64,000 nt of DNA from Symsagittifera roscoffensis (taxonomy: Eukaryota; Xenacoelomorpha; Acoela; Convolutidae): positions 40,632,379 through 40,696,378 of the forward strand of contig NC_087067.1 in NCBI RefSeq assembly GCF_963678635.1. The letters run 5' to 3'. Positions 11,468 through 23,216 of this stretch are shown in pieces; positions within the stretch are counted from its first letter, which is position 1; every line of letters begins with the position of its first letter. Made by a program: the position numbers and the translations under genes. Under the pieces are notes generated by a model. The model was not told the origin of the DNA. It saw only the letters and a program-made list of their open reading frames with translations, and searched no databases.

Positions 11468-12011
11468 TTGTTCCGACTTTCGATACGAAAGTAACGGAAT
11501 ATTTGTGCTCGGGGTGGGTTTTTTTTTCTTCAGACAAATTTCGACTTTTTAACTAGCCATTTTTGACGGAATTTTTTTTATATCATTCAAAAAGTATTGT
11601 TGTCCTGAGCTCAAATTTGAAAAAATATTTCACCTGTGATCATTTTTCTTAAAGTTATGAGGGTTTAAAGATTGCCATTTTGGCCATTTTGACCAATTTG
11701 GGACAATTAACGCGCGATATAATTCGCGCTATTAACCATTAAGCGGAGATTTAATCCGTCTTATAAATCGTTCGAAGTTGGTTGAATGAAGCTTATTTGC
11801 CATAATTGATTTGTTACATTGAACAAAATCTCTCTTTTTGTACTTTAAATGGCGTGTGGGGGGATGATTTTCATAAAAAATTTCAAACTTAAGGAAAAAA
11901 ATTCATTTTATTTTATTTCATTTAATTTTTTAATGTTATTACTGCTGCTCCATAAACCTTAAAAGGCAGTCGGAACATTCAGGGCTTCGCCCTGACACGA
12001 GCAGTCTTGTT
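11468..12011 (+). mobile_element. Helentron-like (HINE/DINE-type) element, copy 1, near-complete
   Basis: A 544-bp non-coding element. The 5' end TTGTTCCGACT is followed at once by the hairpin ACTTTCGATACGAAAGT (11,476-11,492). A central stem GCGCGA-TATAAT-TCGCGC lies at 11,712-11,729. At the 3' side AGTCGGAACA (11,968-11,977) is the inverted copy of the 5' end, followed by the stem-loop CAGGGCTTCGCCCTG (11,980-11,994) and a 17-nt tail ending AGTCTTGTT. Paired subterminal inverted repeats, a 3' palindrome close to the end, no open frame and no obvious target duplication fit non-autonomous Helentrons of the DINE-1 kind. The assignment rests on structure, not on a database match. Confidence 0.7.
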
Positions 12012-13295
12012 GGTTTGAAATGTGACATTTCAGGTAATTTGGGATTATAATTTTCAATTTAAATTCCTAATCAAATTTCCTTTCCATGTTTCTGTTATCG
12101 CATAGCGTGGGCAGTTAGATAATACGCCTCTGAAACCAATCGAAAATAGGTTGAAGCAAGGGAATTAAAAAATATTGCGCAATTGATGCATTTAACACTT
12201 GAAGTGTCTCTTTTTTTTAATTTCAATTTTTATGTAACTCGACAGCTAGAGAACTCAAAAAATTCCCTGATGCGGGTAGAAATGATGGTTTTTACTTTTT
12301 TTTAAGCTATATGTCGTTTTTTTAAATTTGAGTAGCAATCTATAATTACTAATAATGCATCTATAATCACGCTAAGTTACAATTCTTAAAAATACAAGTA
12401 TCTTTCGTAGTTTCAGGTTACCGTGTTTGGTTATCGTATCAGGTTATTAGAACCTCTGTGAAACCTTCAAAAAGGAAAAACCATAAAAATGTTTTAAAAA
12501 TTTTCGTATTTTTGGGTCTAATTTTGATTCATATTGCAAAAACGGCATTTAAAATTTCCACATATTTCCACAATTTTTCCTTTTGTGTGAAAATTTTAAA
12601 TCAAGTAACGTGGTTTGAGAAAAAAATTTCATAAAAATTGTTTGCGTTGTTTGTTGATCCCACTTTTGAAAACGATATCAAAAACTCTCTTTTGGTGTAT
12701 TTCAGTTTTTTAAAATTTTTTGTTGTCCACGCAAAATCAGGTTCCACAAACTATTGATCATTGGAAAGAGTTGAATGATGAATCATGTTAAAGCTCTTCC
12801 ACTCCTGATTCGAATTATGAAAAAAAGACAGCTGAATTTTTCCCTATCTCGAGAAAAAATTGCAAGAAAATTTTCAGTTTCAGTCTATTTTTGAGCAAGT
12901 AAAGCAAGTAAGTAGGTCGTAGGAGGAATTTTTCCAATTAAAAGGTTCTTTGCCAAGAAAACTGTTTTATGAAGCTTCCTTCAGCGCTTTCTTTGTAAAA
13001 AAATTTTAAAAAATCAAATTTTTTTTTCGCAAAAAAAAAATTTCGCAGAATTTTTTTGATTCAGATGAATCACTTACGTTCTACGCGTTTTCTTCTATTG
13101 ATCTCTCGTCACAGTAGTTTTAAAAACGATAAAATTGCGACACAAAAAAAGGAAGCATAATAGTTTTTTTTAATGAGGTCGGGACACTCTGTGCTACTTG
13201 TTCAACAACCAGATAGCCTTGTTTGTTTTATGAATTTCGTTTCCAAATAAAAAAAGTTTGGACAAAAACAATGTCAACAACAGAATGGGTAGTAC
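12012..13295. other. Gene-free A+T-rich stretch
   Basis: No supported gene or repeat; many A and T runs. Confidence 0.5.
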
Positions 13296-13347
13296 ACCCA
13301 CACCGAGCACAAATAATCCGTTACTTTTGTTACGAAAGTCGGAAGAA
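13296..13347 (-). mobile_element. 5'-end fragment of the main family
   Basis: Reverse-complement reading gives TTCTTCCGACTTTCGTAACA, then AAAGTAACGGATTATTTGTG, then CTCGGTGTGGGTG. This is the conserved 5' terminus, cut off after about 50 bp. Confidence 0.65.
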
Positions 13348-13362
13348 TTAACAACAATTAAT

Positions 13363-13423
13363 TTACTACAAATGAAACAAAAGGTGTACGACCAATTAAC
13401 GCCTTTTGTTTCATTTGTAGTAA
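13363..13423. repeat. Near-perfect 25-bp hairpin
   Basis: The left arm 13,363-13,387 begins TTACTACAAATGAAAC; the right arm 13,399-13,423 is its reverse complement at 24 of 25 positions (the exception would be a G:U pair in RNA). The loop is 11 nt (ACGACCAATTA). It lies 16 bp from a main-family end fragment. It could be the remains of an inverted-repeat element or a short fold-back transcript; there is no evidence of expression. Confidence 0.8.
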
Positions 13424-13649
13424 GCTAACTATTTTTGTGTTTTTTTCTCGATCAAGTTTTGATGTATGTTAAACCATTTGAATTTTTAACTAAAAAACAA
13501 GGAAAAATTAAAAATAAATTGAACCAACGATTAATTTTGTTCTAATTCATGAGCTTTTGTAATTCATGGACTTTTGTAATTCGTGGTTTTTCATAATTCA
13601 TGGGCATTTGAACTACTGATTTGAACATTTGACAAAAAATAAACACTTT

Positions 13650-13740
13650 TAGGAAAATCAATGTCCTGCCTGCTAGTCAGTAGGCAGTCTCGAGTCAGAC
13701 TGAGAGTCTCCGACTGGTTAAGACTGAGACAGGGATATTT
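13650..13740. other. GC-richer patch with repeated GACTGAGA words
   Basis: GCCTGCTAGTCAGTAGGC folds back on itself, and CAGACTGAGAGTCTC and AAGACTGAGACAGG follow. The role is unknown; it may be the end of an unrecognised element. Confidence 0.3.
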
Positions 13741-14137
13741 GTTGTTGCGCAATGAAAGTTTTTCTCATTATATCACTAATCAGTTAACAATTCTTTTCTT
13801 CTGATTTTAGTTCGCAAAAACCCAGACTTTATTATTAACCTACAATAATTCAAATATTAGTACATTTTTCATGCGCTAATACAGTTTTTAAATTAGTTGA
13901 GAAAGATTTACAAATAACTTATTTTTGTTTATTCAAAAATTTTAGTTTGAAGTATTTATTTTTCGTCGTTTTTCATTTAAAAAACGCAGTGAGGAAACAG
14001 TGCAGAAAAAAATTTTCAACGGAAACTTTACTGATTGTATTGAATTTATGTTATTGTCAAAAATTATGACGAAATAAAAAAACTTAATCCCAAACAGCAA
14101 GAAAATGTGGGTGAGCCATTTTTCATTTTCATCTAAC

Positions 14138-14652
14138 TGTTACGACTTTCGAAACAAAATTAATGAATGTGCTCGGATTGGTTTTCTTTCTTCAGACAAT
14201 TTTCGACTTTTTAACTAGCCATTTTTGACAAAAAAAAATTATATTATTCGAAAAGTTTTGTTGTCTTCAGCTTAAATTTGAAAAGATATTTCACCTGTGG
14301 TTATTTTTCGTAATCTATGGGGTTTAAAGATTGTCATTTTGAACAATTTAGGTCAATTAATGCGCGATATATTTCGAGCTACTAACTCGTAGGCGTAGTT
14401 TTAATCCGTCTTAGAAATTGTTCCAATTTCGTTTAAGGAAGTTTTTTCGCCATAATTGATTTGGTACTATGAGTGAAATCTATCATTTGGTGCTTTATAT
14501 GGCGTGTGGGGTGATGATTTCACAAAATATCGCGTTTTTTTTATGTTTCATTTGATTTTATTACAATTAATTTTTTCATGTTTTTACTGCACCATAGACC
14601 TAAAAAAGCAGTCGGAAAATTAGGGCTTCGCCCTGATACAAGCAGTCTTGTT
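14138..14652 (+). mobile_element. Helentron-like element, copy 2
   Basis: It follows the same block order as copy 1 (GTGCTCGG, CTTCAGACAA, GCGCGATATATTTCGAGC, GGCGTGTGGGGTGATG). The 5' terminus is decayed (CTGTTACGACTTTCG). The 3' end is intact: GCAGTCGGAA, GGGCTTCGCCCTGATAC, AGCAGTCTTGTT. Confidence 0.7.
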
Positions 14653-15150
14653 CCACATTTAGGCAGTACTACAGAAAAGTCAAAATCACTTTGATTCGTT
14701 TGTTTTATTACGGGATGCTAAGCATACTGTTCGCGTCAATATACTTATACTTCGAGAGAAACAAAAAACCCTACTGATCGTATAATTAGGTTGTTAGACA
14801 TTAGCCTGAACATGATAAATCAAAACAGAACTTCAAGAAAAGCAAAAACTTAAAAAAGCTACAAATCAGCTATTTTTTTATTTCTAGCCAAATAATTTGT
14901 ATTGAAGTCAAATTGATTTTTTTAACGCCAATTGAAAGACTTCAAAACTTTCTTATCAGAAACCTAAAACAATCCATTCCGCAAAATACATGAGTTTTCG
15001 CATTTAAAACAAAATTAAAAATGCAGCCGCCAAAAAAAAACAAGCTGAACAGATTTTGAATACAGTGACATCAGAGACATCTCAAAATGGACCTAATGGT
15101 GGTTTTCCTAGCAATAAACAATTACTCTAATTTCTGGTATAAAACATTGG
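14653..15150. other. Gene-free stretch
   Basis: Nothing supported. Confidence 0.5.
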
Positions 15151-15203
15151 ATCTACTTAAAAATTACCCCCTTTTAAGAAAAGGGGGCAATTGTTAAGTG
15201 GAT
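15151..15203. repeat. Compact 25-bp-stem hairpin with 3-nt loop
   Basis: The left arm ATCTACTTAAAAATTACCCC continues CTTTT; the right arm starts AAAAGGGGGCAATTGTTAAG and ends TGGAT. They pair at 22 of 25 positions around loop AAG. A partial relative of the right arm (GGGGTGGCAATTGTAAAG) lies at about 15,294-15,312, so the arm sequence may be the terminus of a small inverted-repeat element. Confidence 0.75.
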
Positions 15204-17502
15204 TAATATAACGCGTTTTCGACCGATCAGATTGCAGCAAAATTAGAAGTCTCAATACAAAGCTTTAGCGCTAATTTACTGGTTTTATTAACAGGGGTGG
15301 CAATTGTAAAGAAAACCCAAAACATTTTTTAATTTTCATCCGCCTTTAACATTTTGTATAATTTAAATTTTTGAAAAACGTTTGAGCATAGAAACAATTT
15401 TTGCTTCTTAAATAAGAAATTTCTTCGAAAATTTTGAACAGTGACTAAACCCAAAATGGTGAAAAAACGCCTCCAACCACCCAAAAAAAATTTTGTGCAA
15501 CAACGCCTTACAAAAAAAAACAAAAAGACACTTCATATGGTTAAGTTGTAACCCATTTCAAAAAATATATTTATCCTATGTGAACGCTGAAACTAAAACA
15601 TTGTCTACTTGTAGATTCAGTCTACTTGTAGATTAAAAGTGAATTTCAAACTGAGCAACATAGTTTCAAAATTTGAAACAAAGTGAAAGTTACGGTCAAG
15701 CTATTTGTGTCAATGGACTCGTGCTCAACCAAGCCAACCGTCAAACGATCAAAAAACAGCATGACTACCCCAAGTTACTTTAAATAAAAGAAGCTACTTT
15801 AGGCGTAACATATGTCGGTCAAATTGGTTTCACAAGCTTCTAATCGGCTAGGATTAACATTATGCAAGAGTGTAATATTCTGACTTACTTAGTTGATTAA
15901 AATGAAGCTGAAAGCAATTGGAGTTAATCTTTCATTCATTTCTAGCGACAAGATTGACTCACTTTTGAAAACCATTCTTATCAGAGGCGTTTCATAAACA
16001 GATCTTTTGACGAAACAAACCGTGAATTTGTATTTAAGTTCGGAATTAGATTCGGATTAAGCAAAACAAGATTGAAAGAAAGAAGACAGGTACCATTAGA
16101 GCACCTGCGTTTTTATGACAGTCTAATACACCGCAAAATGCCATGCAGTAAAGTGTGAAAGGAAAATAATAAGTAAAATACACTTTCAATTTGGCAATTG
16201 CAGCGATATAATTTATTCATAATTGTGGGGACAATCTTTTTCGGTCTGCAAAAAGTAACCTCGAAAAGGAAACGGACGGCATCGATAAATGAAAATCATT
16301 TGGCCGTTTTAATCTAAAAAATTTATATCAAAACAATCAAATAATGTGACGAGTCTTTTTTCTAGATTAACTACCACATAAAAATTAATTTTATTCCGAT
16401 GAAAATTACATCAAACAGAAAAAATCCTCTGCTTCAATTTTGAGCGTGCCACCATGAAAGCAGAAATTATTCAAAATTATTTTGAATCAAAAATCAAGGT
16501 GGTTGTTAATCAAATAAAATAAGGAGATCACCTGCCGACAATGCTATTCATGTTTTTCAGATGATTATCTTGGCGTTCTTGGAAAAAAAACGTTGCAAGT
16601 TTTTTTACACAACCTTGGTAGAAATATATCCAACTTTCTCTTCCTGAGAAATTTTTGGAGGAAACACATTCTTCTTGCAAGATTCTAGCAGGACTATAAA
16701 GAAGTTTGAACCCCATTTGCAAAAAATATCAAAATTTTCAATTGTTTTTGAAATTGTGTCAATTTATTTTGTTATTTTGGGAATGTGCACTGCTTCTCTA
16801 TAGCTTTTGCAAGTCTCTAGAAAACAATAAGCAAAATCTGGTATCTGTTATTTTTTTTTTCCAAAATAAGCAAACTATTTGCACGATGGCATAAAAATCA
16901 AAGTTTCTAACGATTATTGATCACTTTGAAAAAGTTAATTTAGCGGATTGAAATTTTTGGAAAATATCATTATTGAGGTTGTCAAAAAAGGTAATAGTCA
17001 TCTAAATAAAAATTAAAGATATCGCAAATCGCTTGAATTCTTTGCTAAACGTCAGAAATTTTTTTCTACAAGAATCTTTCAAAAAAGATGCAAGTTTTTT
17101 GAATTCCGATTTTCAGATCAGGAAACCCATATCTTATACTATTCCAGCAAAATTTTGGCAAATGTTGCATTCTGTCATAAACATCTCACAAATCTCGCAT
17201 TTCAAAAATCAAGGAAAATTGTTTAAGAGAAACCACTTCAACTAATCATGATCAAAACAATAGTTAAACCAAGCGGAGCATTGTTTTTATTTTCAAACAA
17301 AAGCTGCAAAAACACAATTCAAATTCAAAGAAACAGGAAAAAAAGAAAAAGATGCCGTAATTTTATCTGACAAAAATCGGCTTTAGTGTTAAAAATCATC
17401 TGTTTTGCAGCTGTGATTATTTGATTTGAAAATCAAAATACATCACAAAGAATTTTTACTGTATTAAATTTACACAATTGAATAAATAATTTTAGATAGT
17501 TT
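15204..17502. other. Gene-free A+T-rich stretch
   Basis: Several 60-70-codon open frames occur here (for example 16,528-16,722 minus and 17,033-17,245 plus). They lack recognisable domains and have the Lys/Phe/Asn-rich composition of random A+T-rich sequence. Confidence 0.45.
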
Positions 17503-18020
17503 TTGTTCCGACTTTCATAACGAAAGTTAAGGAGCATTTGTGCTCGGGGTGCGTTTTTTCTTCAGACAAATTTCGACTTTTTAACTGGCCATTTTCGACG
17601 GGGAAAATTTTAAATTTCATTCAAAATTTATTATTGTCCTGAGCTTAAATTTGAAAAAATATTTTAGCTGTGATCATTTTTCGTGAAGTTATGGGGGTTT
17701 GAAAATTGCCATTTTGACCAATTTTGGACAATTAACGCACCATATATTTCGCGCTATTAAAGCGTTAGCGGAGATTTGATCCGTCTTAGAAGTCGTTCGA
17801 AATTGGTTCAAGGAAGCCTATATGCCATAATTGAATTGTTAATAGGAGCAAAATATGTCATTTTGTCAATATGGCGTATGGGGGGATGTTTTTACAAAAA
17901 ATCTCAATTTAAAAAAAAAAATTATAGATCGATTTAATTTTTTCATGTTATTACTGCTCTTTAGACCTTAAAAGACAGTCGGAACATTCAGGGCTTCGCC
18001 CTGATACGAGTAGTCTTGTC
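17503..18020 (+). mobile_element. Helentron-like element, copy 3
   Basis: TTGTTCCGACTTTCATAACG at the 5' end; CCTTAAAAGACAGTCGGAAC, GGGCTTCGCCCTGATACG and AGTAGTCTTGTC at the 3' end. The internal blocks are in family order. The 518 bp contain no significant open frame. Confidence 0.75.
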
Positions 18021-20528
18021 TATATATAGTTTTGAAAACATTTTAGGTTCTAAGGATCCTCATAAACCAACGAACTCAATTTTACTAGATTCGCGAAAAT
18101 TAATCGATGCAGCCAACAACTCTACTTGTCACAAAATGTAACAAATCATCCGAATCACGTAATAATAATTGATGGCACGCTGTAACAGAGAAGTATAGTA
18201 GTCCCCATGCGAGGCATGCAGTTTTCAAGAACTGCAAATTGATGAATCTCATCTAAAAAATTTTTTTTATGAATTTGGCTTCATCGGCTAGAAATCTTAT
18301 ACCACCCTGAGCCAAAAACAAAAATTAATTCATTGTTTAAGGCTGCAGTTTTTTACGAGAATTTTTACGAATTTAAAAAAAAATCACTGAGACTTTAAAA
18401 AAAATTTTGGATCAAACTTTGAGACAAACTCTCGAAAAAATCATTTTTTTTACCCTGGTACAAGTAGTATTGTTACGAGATAGATTGGTATTCCTGCAGA
18501 TTTCTAAAAACATTCCCAAGAAAGTAAAACATTAAAATAAAGGCTTTTGCTCAACCATGCGAAAAAAGCACTACGTACCATGTGACTAAGACAAAACAGA
18601 GTGAACGCATTTGAGAAAATCCTTCATTTTCAGACCATATTTGTCCCCAGAGGAAAGACAAAGAAAGACAGACATTCTGTCCTCGATAAAAAAGACCAAC
18701 AAGGGATGTTTTTTGGCTATTTGGTACAAGTTTACCTTGGTTAGAAATTGATTTGGAAGTCTATCTCAACACACAGGAATGTTATCTGCACGATCATAGA
18801 GATGATACTTTTAATAGCCTGGGGCAAAAAAGAACAAAAGAAAAACTAGCTAGGAGAGACTAATAAGAAGAAAAATAATGTATTTTGCCAGAGGGGTGGG
18901 ACGTGTTATAGTTACTCTACTCCTGCTTTTCACAGATTTGAATGGTAAGCCGAATGACTAAAAAACACTGGATTTACAAGATGAAAATGTAATTGACTTA
19001 AATCAAAATCGTAATCTCTGTATTAGGGGTACTCGAAAATTCATACAAAAAGGTAATCGAAAAAGTTAACACGACACTGAATTTGACTTTAACTCGTGCG
19101 AAATCTGAAAATCTTAGATTTTTTAAACTTAGTTAAAAGCATTTTAAAAGTTAATGAAAAAAGTTGAGGTATTAATTTTGAGCACGCCGTTAAAATCTTA
19201 ACAATTCGAGCCCATATTATTGAGATATTTTCATAAGTCTGGTCTTAAGTTGCACAAACTTATACTAGTTACTGGTTCCGTTGTCGATACTCCTAAATTT
19301 TATGGCCTTTCGCAATGACCTATTTTCTTTCGAAATTGCCTGAAATCAAAAATTTGAAGAAAAATGCAGACGGCTGATTCAATTTCATTTGAGTTGACAA
19401 ATTTTCATGTTTGTCATACCGATGATTTCACGCCAAGGAACTTCTATGATTAAAAATTTGTCCACGCCCAAAATTCTACGCCTGAAAATTTGTTCTGCCC
19501 TGGAAAGTAATTGGCGACTTAAAGGAGGGTATGCTAAAATATATACAGACTAGAGTTCAAATAGTGAGTTGATTTCACAGTCTTTTGGCCAATTTCACGC
19601 ATCGGAGGTATTTCTAAAATAACGTTGTAAACAATAGGCAGTTAAGGTTAACATGGTCCCGAAACCTTTCTCTAACCCGAAAATTTATTTATAAACTGAG
19701 CTCCAACCATAAAAGTTTAGTATATTTATTTCAAACAGACTATAATTTGATCCTCGGGATTTAAAGAGCCGAGCTAGTAAATAAATTTATTTAAAATGGT
19801 AACAAGTCAGATTAATCTAGACATTAACTGCCGATTTCTAGATTTGAAGTAGTAAATTAGACAAAATTTCAAATTTTATCATGTCTGAAGCAACTGTATT
19901 TCGTTATTTATATTTCAGCTACGTCACAAAAACCGAGGCTATTAAAGCGTTTGACAAATAAATCTACTCTAGAAACGCGCTAAAAAGTACACCAAATGGT
20001 TAGTTTAAGTAAACCGAAAAATGTATAAAAATGGGCGTCTTCATACCTCGATGGTTTTTATTGAAAAACTTCCGTTGATTAAATAGTTCAGTTTTGGTCC
20101 ATAACACTAAAATGATTTCATTTAAAAAAATGAATTTCGAAAATTCTATTGAAATCATCGATTTGGTTCAATTAAGGGAGAAAATTATCGATATCCTTGC
20201 TTTATTGATTTGACTCCAATTAAACCTAAAATCCATTAAAAACCGCTTTTGATAAAAAATGGACTGCAGAAAACAAAAATTATAAACTAATGACAATTGG
20301 TTGCAGGGACAAGCTGTAGCCTTACAAAAAACAATTTTTGTATTTTAGCAGTTTTTAAGAGTACCTCAACTACAAATAAAATATTATAATAATTTCTGAA
20401 ACAAACTTCGAAAACTCAAAATTTTTTTCCGAAATTTTTTTGTTAGTTTTTGTTTTCAAAAATTATAAAGCATATTGGTTTCTTATAAAAACATGTTGTT
20501 TAGGCAAAAACAATTCAATTTCAGTGTC
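18021..20528. other. Gene-free stretch with two small adjacent hairpins
   Basis: At about 18,207-18,238, CATGCGAGGCATG is followed immediately by GCAGTTTTCAAGAACTGC. A possible 3'-end relic of the main family, CCCTGGTACAAGTAGTATTG, is at about 18,454-18,475. No gene is supported. Confidence 0.4.
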
Positions 20529-20567
20529 TTTTTTCCAACTTTCGATAAGAAAGTAACGGAATATTTT
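20529..20567 (+). mobile_element. 5'-end fragment of the main family
   Basis: TTTTTTCCAACTTTCGATAA then GAAAGTAACGGAATATTT matches the family 5' terminus including its hairpin; similarity ends at about 20,567. Confidence 0.55.
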
Positions 20568-20673
20568 TTCATCTTTGGGAATACGAACCTACAATTAATC
20601 CTAACATATGCGTGTTCAGTTACGCAATCAACCAATGGTCATTCAGAAATCAGAACAACCAAAATAATTTATT

Positions 20674-20726
20674 AAAAAGACTGTTCGTATCGGGACCAAG
20701 CCTGGAATGTTTTGATGCCCTTTAAC
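20674..20726 (-). mobile_element. 3'-end fragment of the main family, opposite orientation
   Basis: AAGACTGTTCGTATCGGGAC followed by CAAGCCTGGAATGTTTTGAT is a decayed reverse complement of the family 3' end. It lies about 110 bp from a 5'-end fragment in plus orientation. Confidence 0.5.
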
Positions 20727-21250
20727 CTATCTTCACAAAACTCCAATCTAACAAAACTAACTCCGAACAAAAGGGCTGAAAAGAATGAATTGAATGCTGC
20801 TGAAGCAAAAAAGTTGATTGACCGAACATAAAAAGAACAAGTAGCTATTGTATACAACAGGAGCGGGGGGCTTGGATTGAAATTTTCAACCAAATTTGAA
20901 GTTTTTACAGCATTTTATCAACTTTTGTACCACTCTTGGACTAAATTCCCCGGGATACAATTCCAACGGTTATCATTCCGTAAAAAACAATCAATTTTAC
21001 AAAAACGATTTCCTTTTGCTGTTAAATTATCTTTTTAAACGCAATATCGAGAACAAAATTGAAAGTTTCTCATCTTAACAAGGTATTCGGAACAATATTT
21101 TTTCTATTTTATTTGGAATGATTTAACTTACCGCCCACATTTACCGCACACATCTGAAAATAGCGAGCATTACTTTTCTCAAAATGGCTAAACTGATAAT
21201 TTTCAAAACCTGTATAGTGTTGCAAAAACGACCTACCGGTAAGATATTAC

Positions 21251-22075
21251 TTTTCCGACTATTTTTGAAGAAAAAAATTGAATATTTGTGCTCGGTATGA
21301 TTTTTTTCCCAGACAAGTTTTATTTTTTAACTAGTAATTTTTGAGAGTTTTTAAATAACATTCGAAAAATATTGTTGTCTTGAGCTCAAATTTAGAAAAA
21401 AAATCACGGGTGATCATTTTTCGTAAAATTATAAGTATTTAGCCATTTTCGGACCTTGATTGCGTGATATATTTCGTACTGTAAATGTTTTAGAGGTGAT
21501 TTATTGTTCCGACTTTCGATACAAAAGTAACGGAATATTTGTGCTCGGGTGGGTTTTTTTTTCTTCAGACAAATTTCGACTTATTAACTAGCCATTTTGG
21601 ACGGAGTTTTTTTATATCATTCAAAAGCCATTGTTATCCTGAGCTTAAATTTGAAAAGATATTTTACCTGTGATCATTTTGCGTAAAGTTATGAGGGTTT
21701 AGAGATTGCCATTTTGACCAATTTGGGACAATTAACGCGCGATATAATTCGCGCTATTAACGCGTAAGCGGAGATTTAATCCGTCTTATAAATCGTTCGA
21801 ACGAAGCTTATTCGCCATAATTGATTTGTTACAAGGAGCGAAATTTAGCCATATTTTTATACTTTATATGGCGTGTGGCGGGATGATTTTTATAAAAAAT
21901 TTCAAGTTTAAAAAAAAAATTTCGTTTTATTTTATTTCTTTTAATTTTTTATGTTATTAATGCTGCTCCATAAACCTTAAAAGGCAGTCGGAACATTCAG
22001 GGCTTCGCCCTGATACGAGCAGTCTTGTTTGGTTTCAGAAGTCGTTCCAATTTGTATTGAGACATGCTCTTTAAC
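21251..22075 (+). mobile_element. Older main-family copy interrupted by a younger copy
   Basis: The left part (21,251-21,503) runs from TTTTCCGACT through GTGCTCGG, CTTGAGCTCAAATT and GCGTGATATATTTCG to AGAGGTGATTTA. The right part resumes after 22,029 with TGGTTTCAGAAGTCGTTCCA and TGAGACATGCT, which are the next blocks of the family. The intervening 526 bp are a complete younger copy. Confidence 0.65.
21504..22029 (+). mobile_element. Helentron-like element, copy 4 (nested insertion)
   Basis: A complete 526-bp copy from TTGTTCCGACTTTCGATAC to CAGTCTTGTT, with the GCGCGATATAATTCGCGC stem and the CAGGGCTTCGCCCTG 3' stem-loop. It sits inside an older member, so both termini can be read off directly. 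The flanks show no target duplication longer than the shared T residues, as expected for Helentron-type insertion. Confidence 0.8.
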
Positions 22076-23216
22076 CTATTTACTACTTTGCTGTATGCAA
22101 CTAGTCAAAAATGATGTGAAAAAAAAAACAGCCCAAATATGAATAGCTTCTTTTTCATCAAACATGGATACCAAAATTTGGACTGACTTGACTGCTTGTA
22201 TCAATGCACAAGCTAATTTTTTACTGCTTCTAAGTCTATACAAGGCATTGAAAGCGCGCCTAACTTTTTCCTAATCTTTCCAACTCCGTTTTTTAGTCTA
22301 CTTTCTACTGATAGCTACTGTGTTGGAACATACTATGTTACAGGTTTAATAGAAAGGTTTTTGGTGCAGCCGTGCTGGTAAAAATGTTTTCGGTAGTTTT
22401 TTAGTGTTTACTTTGGTATTTTCTGCGACAATCAACTTTAAGAGCTAATTGTCAGATGGGTTCGAGATATATAGATATATACCTCCAAGAAAAATCAGTT
22501 TTAACTTTTTGTGAAGAATTTATACTAATGATCCCCCACCTTGACAATGTACGATTCAATTAATTAAAATATTGACTAATCCGTTTTCAGTCACTTCTTG
22601 AAGCTTCACAGAAAAAATTTCAATGAATAGATGCAACCAAATCTACACCGAAAAGTTAACTTGCAGGCTTATCTTCTTTTAAACTTAGTTTGAGTGAAAA
22701 AACAGGCTTAAATAAAGACAAAGCAAAAAATGTTAGCTGGCAAATGTGTAATCAGTTTCCACGTATGCAATTTTAATTCGTCCCCATACACTCAACTTTT
22801 TTGAGAAAGTTACTTCAAAAAAAAAGAAAACTGGTCATTTATTTGAACCACTTACTACAGATTGAACATGCACACTTGGAAGGCACAAGAGAAAAGAGCA
22901 GAAAAACTGAGACTTGTTTGACGCGACTAAACACTTTGGAAAATTGCGGAAACGAAGTTATATGGCTATTTTAAACCGTTTGGTTTCTATTCAGCCGCTT
23001 TTACACACCTTTATTTGAGAAAGTACTGATGTTACAATAGTGGCGTATATTAAATAATTTAGCCATTCAAATAAGTCAAACGAATATCTCAACAAAAAAG
23101 TATTAAGAAAATGAAAAGTTGGCTAATCAGGGTAATCCAAACAAAGAAAAAAAACAAAGAACGAAAAATGGGCTAAAATGGGATAATAAATTATTCCATT
23201 TTTGGAGTCCAGTTTA
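22076..23216. other. Gene-free stretch
   Basis: No supported gene, RNA or repeat. Confidence 0.5.

Noticed and set aside
11468-12011. Interpretation of the main family as a SINE or as a terminal-inverted-repeat MITE.
   Set aside because: There are no A/B boxes or A-tail, the inverted repeat is subterminal at the 3' side (followed by a stem-loop and tail) rather than terminal, and target duplications are not evident.
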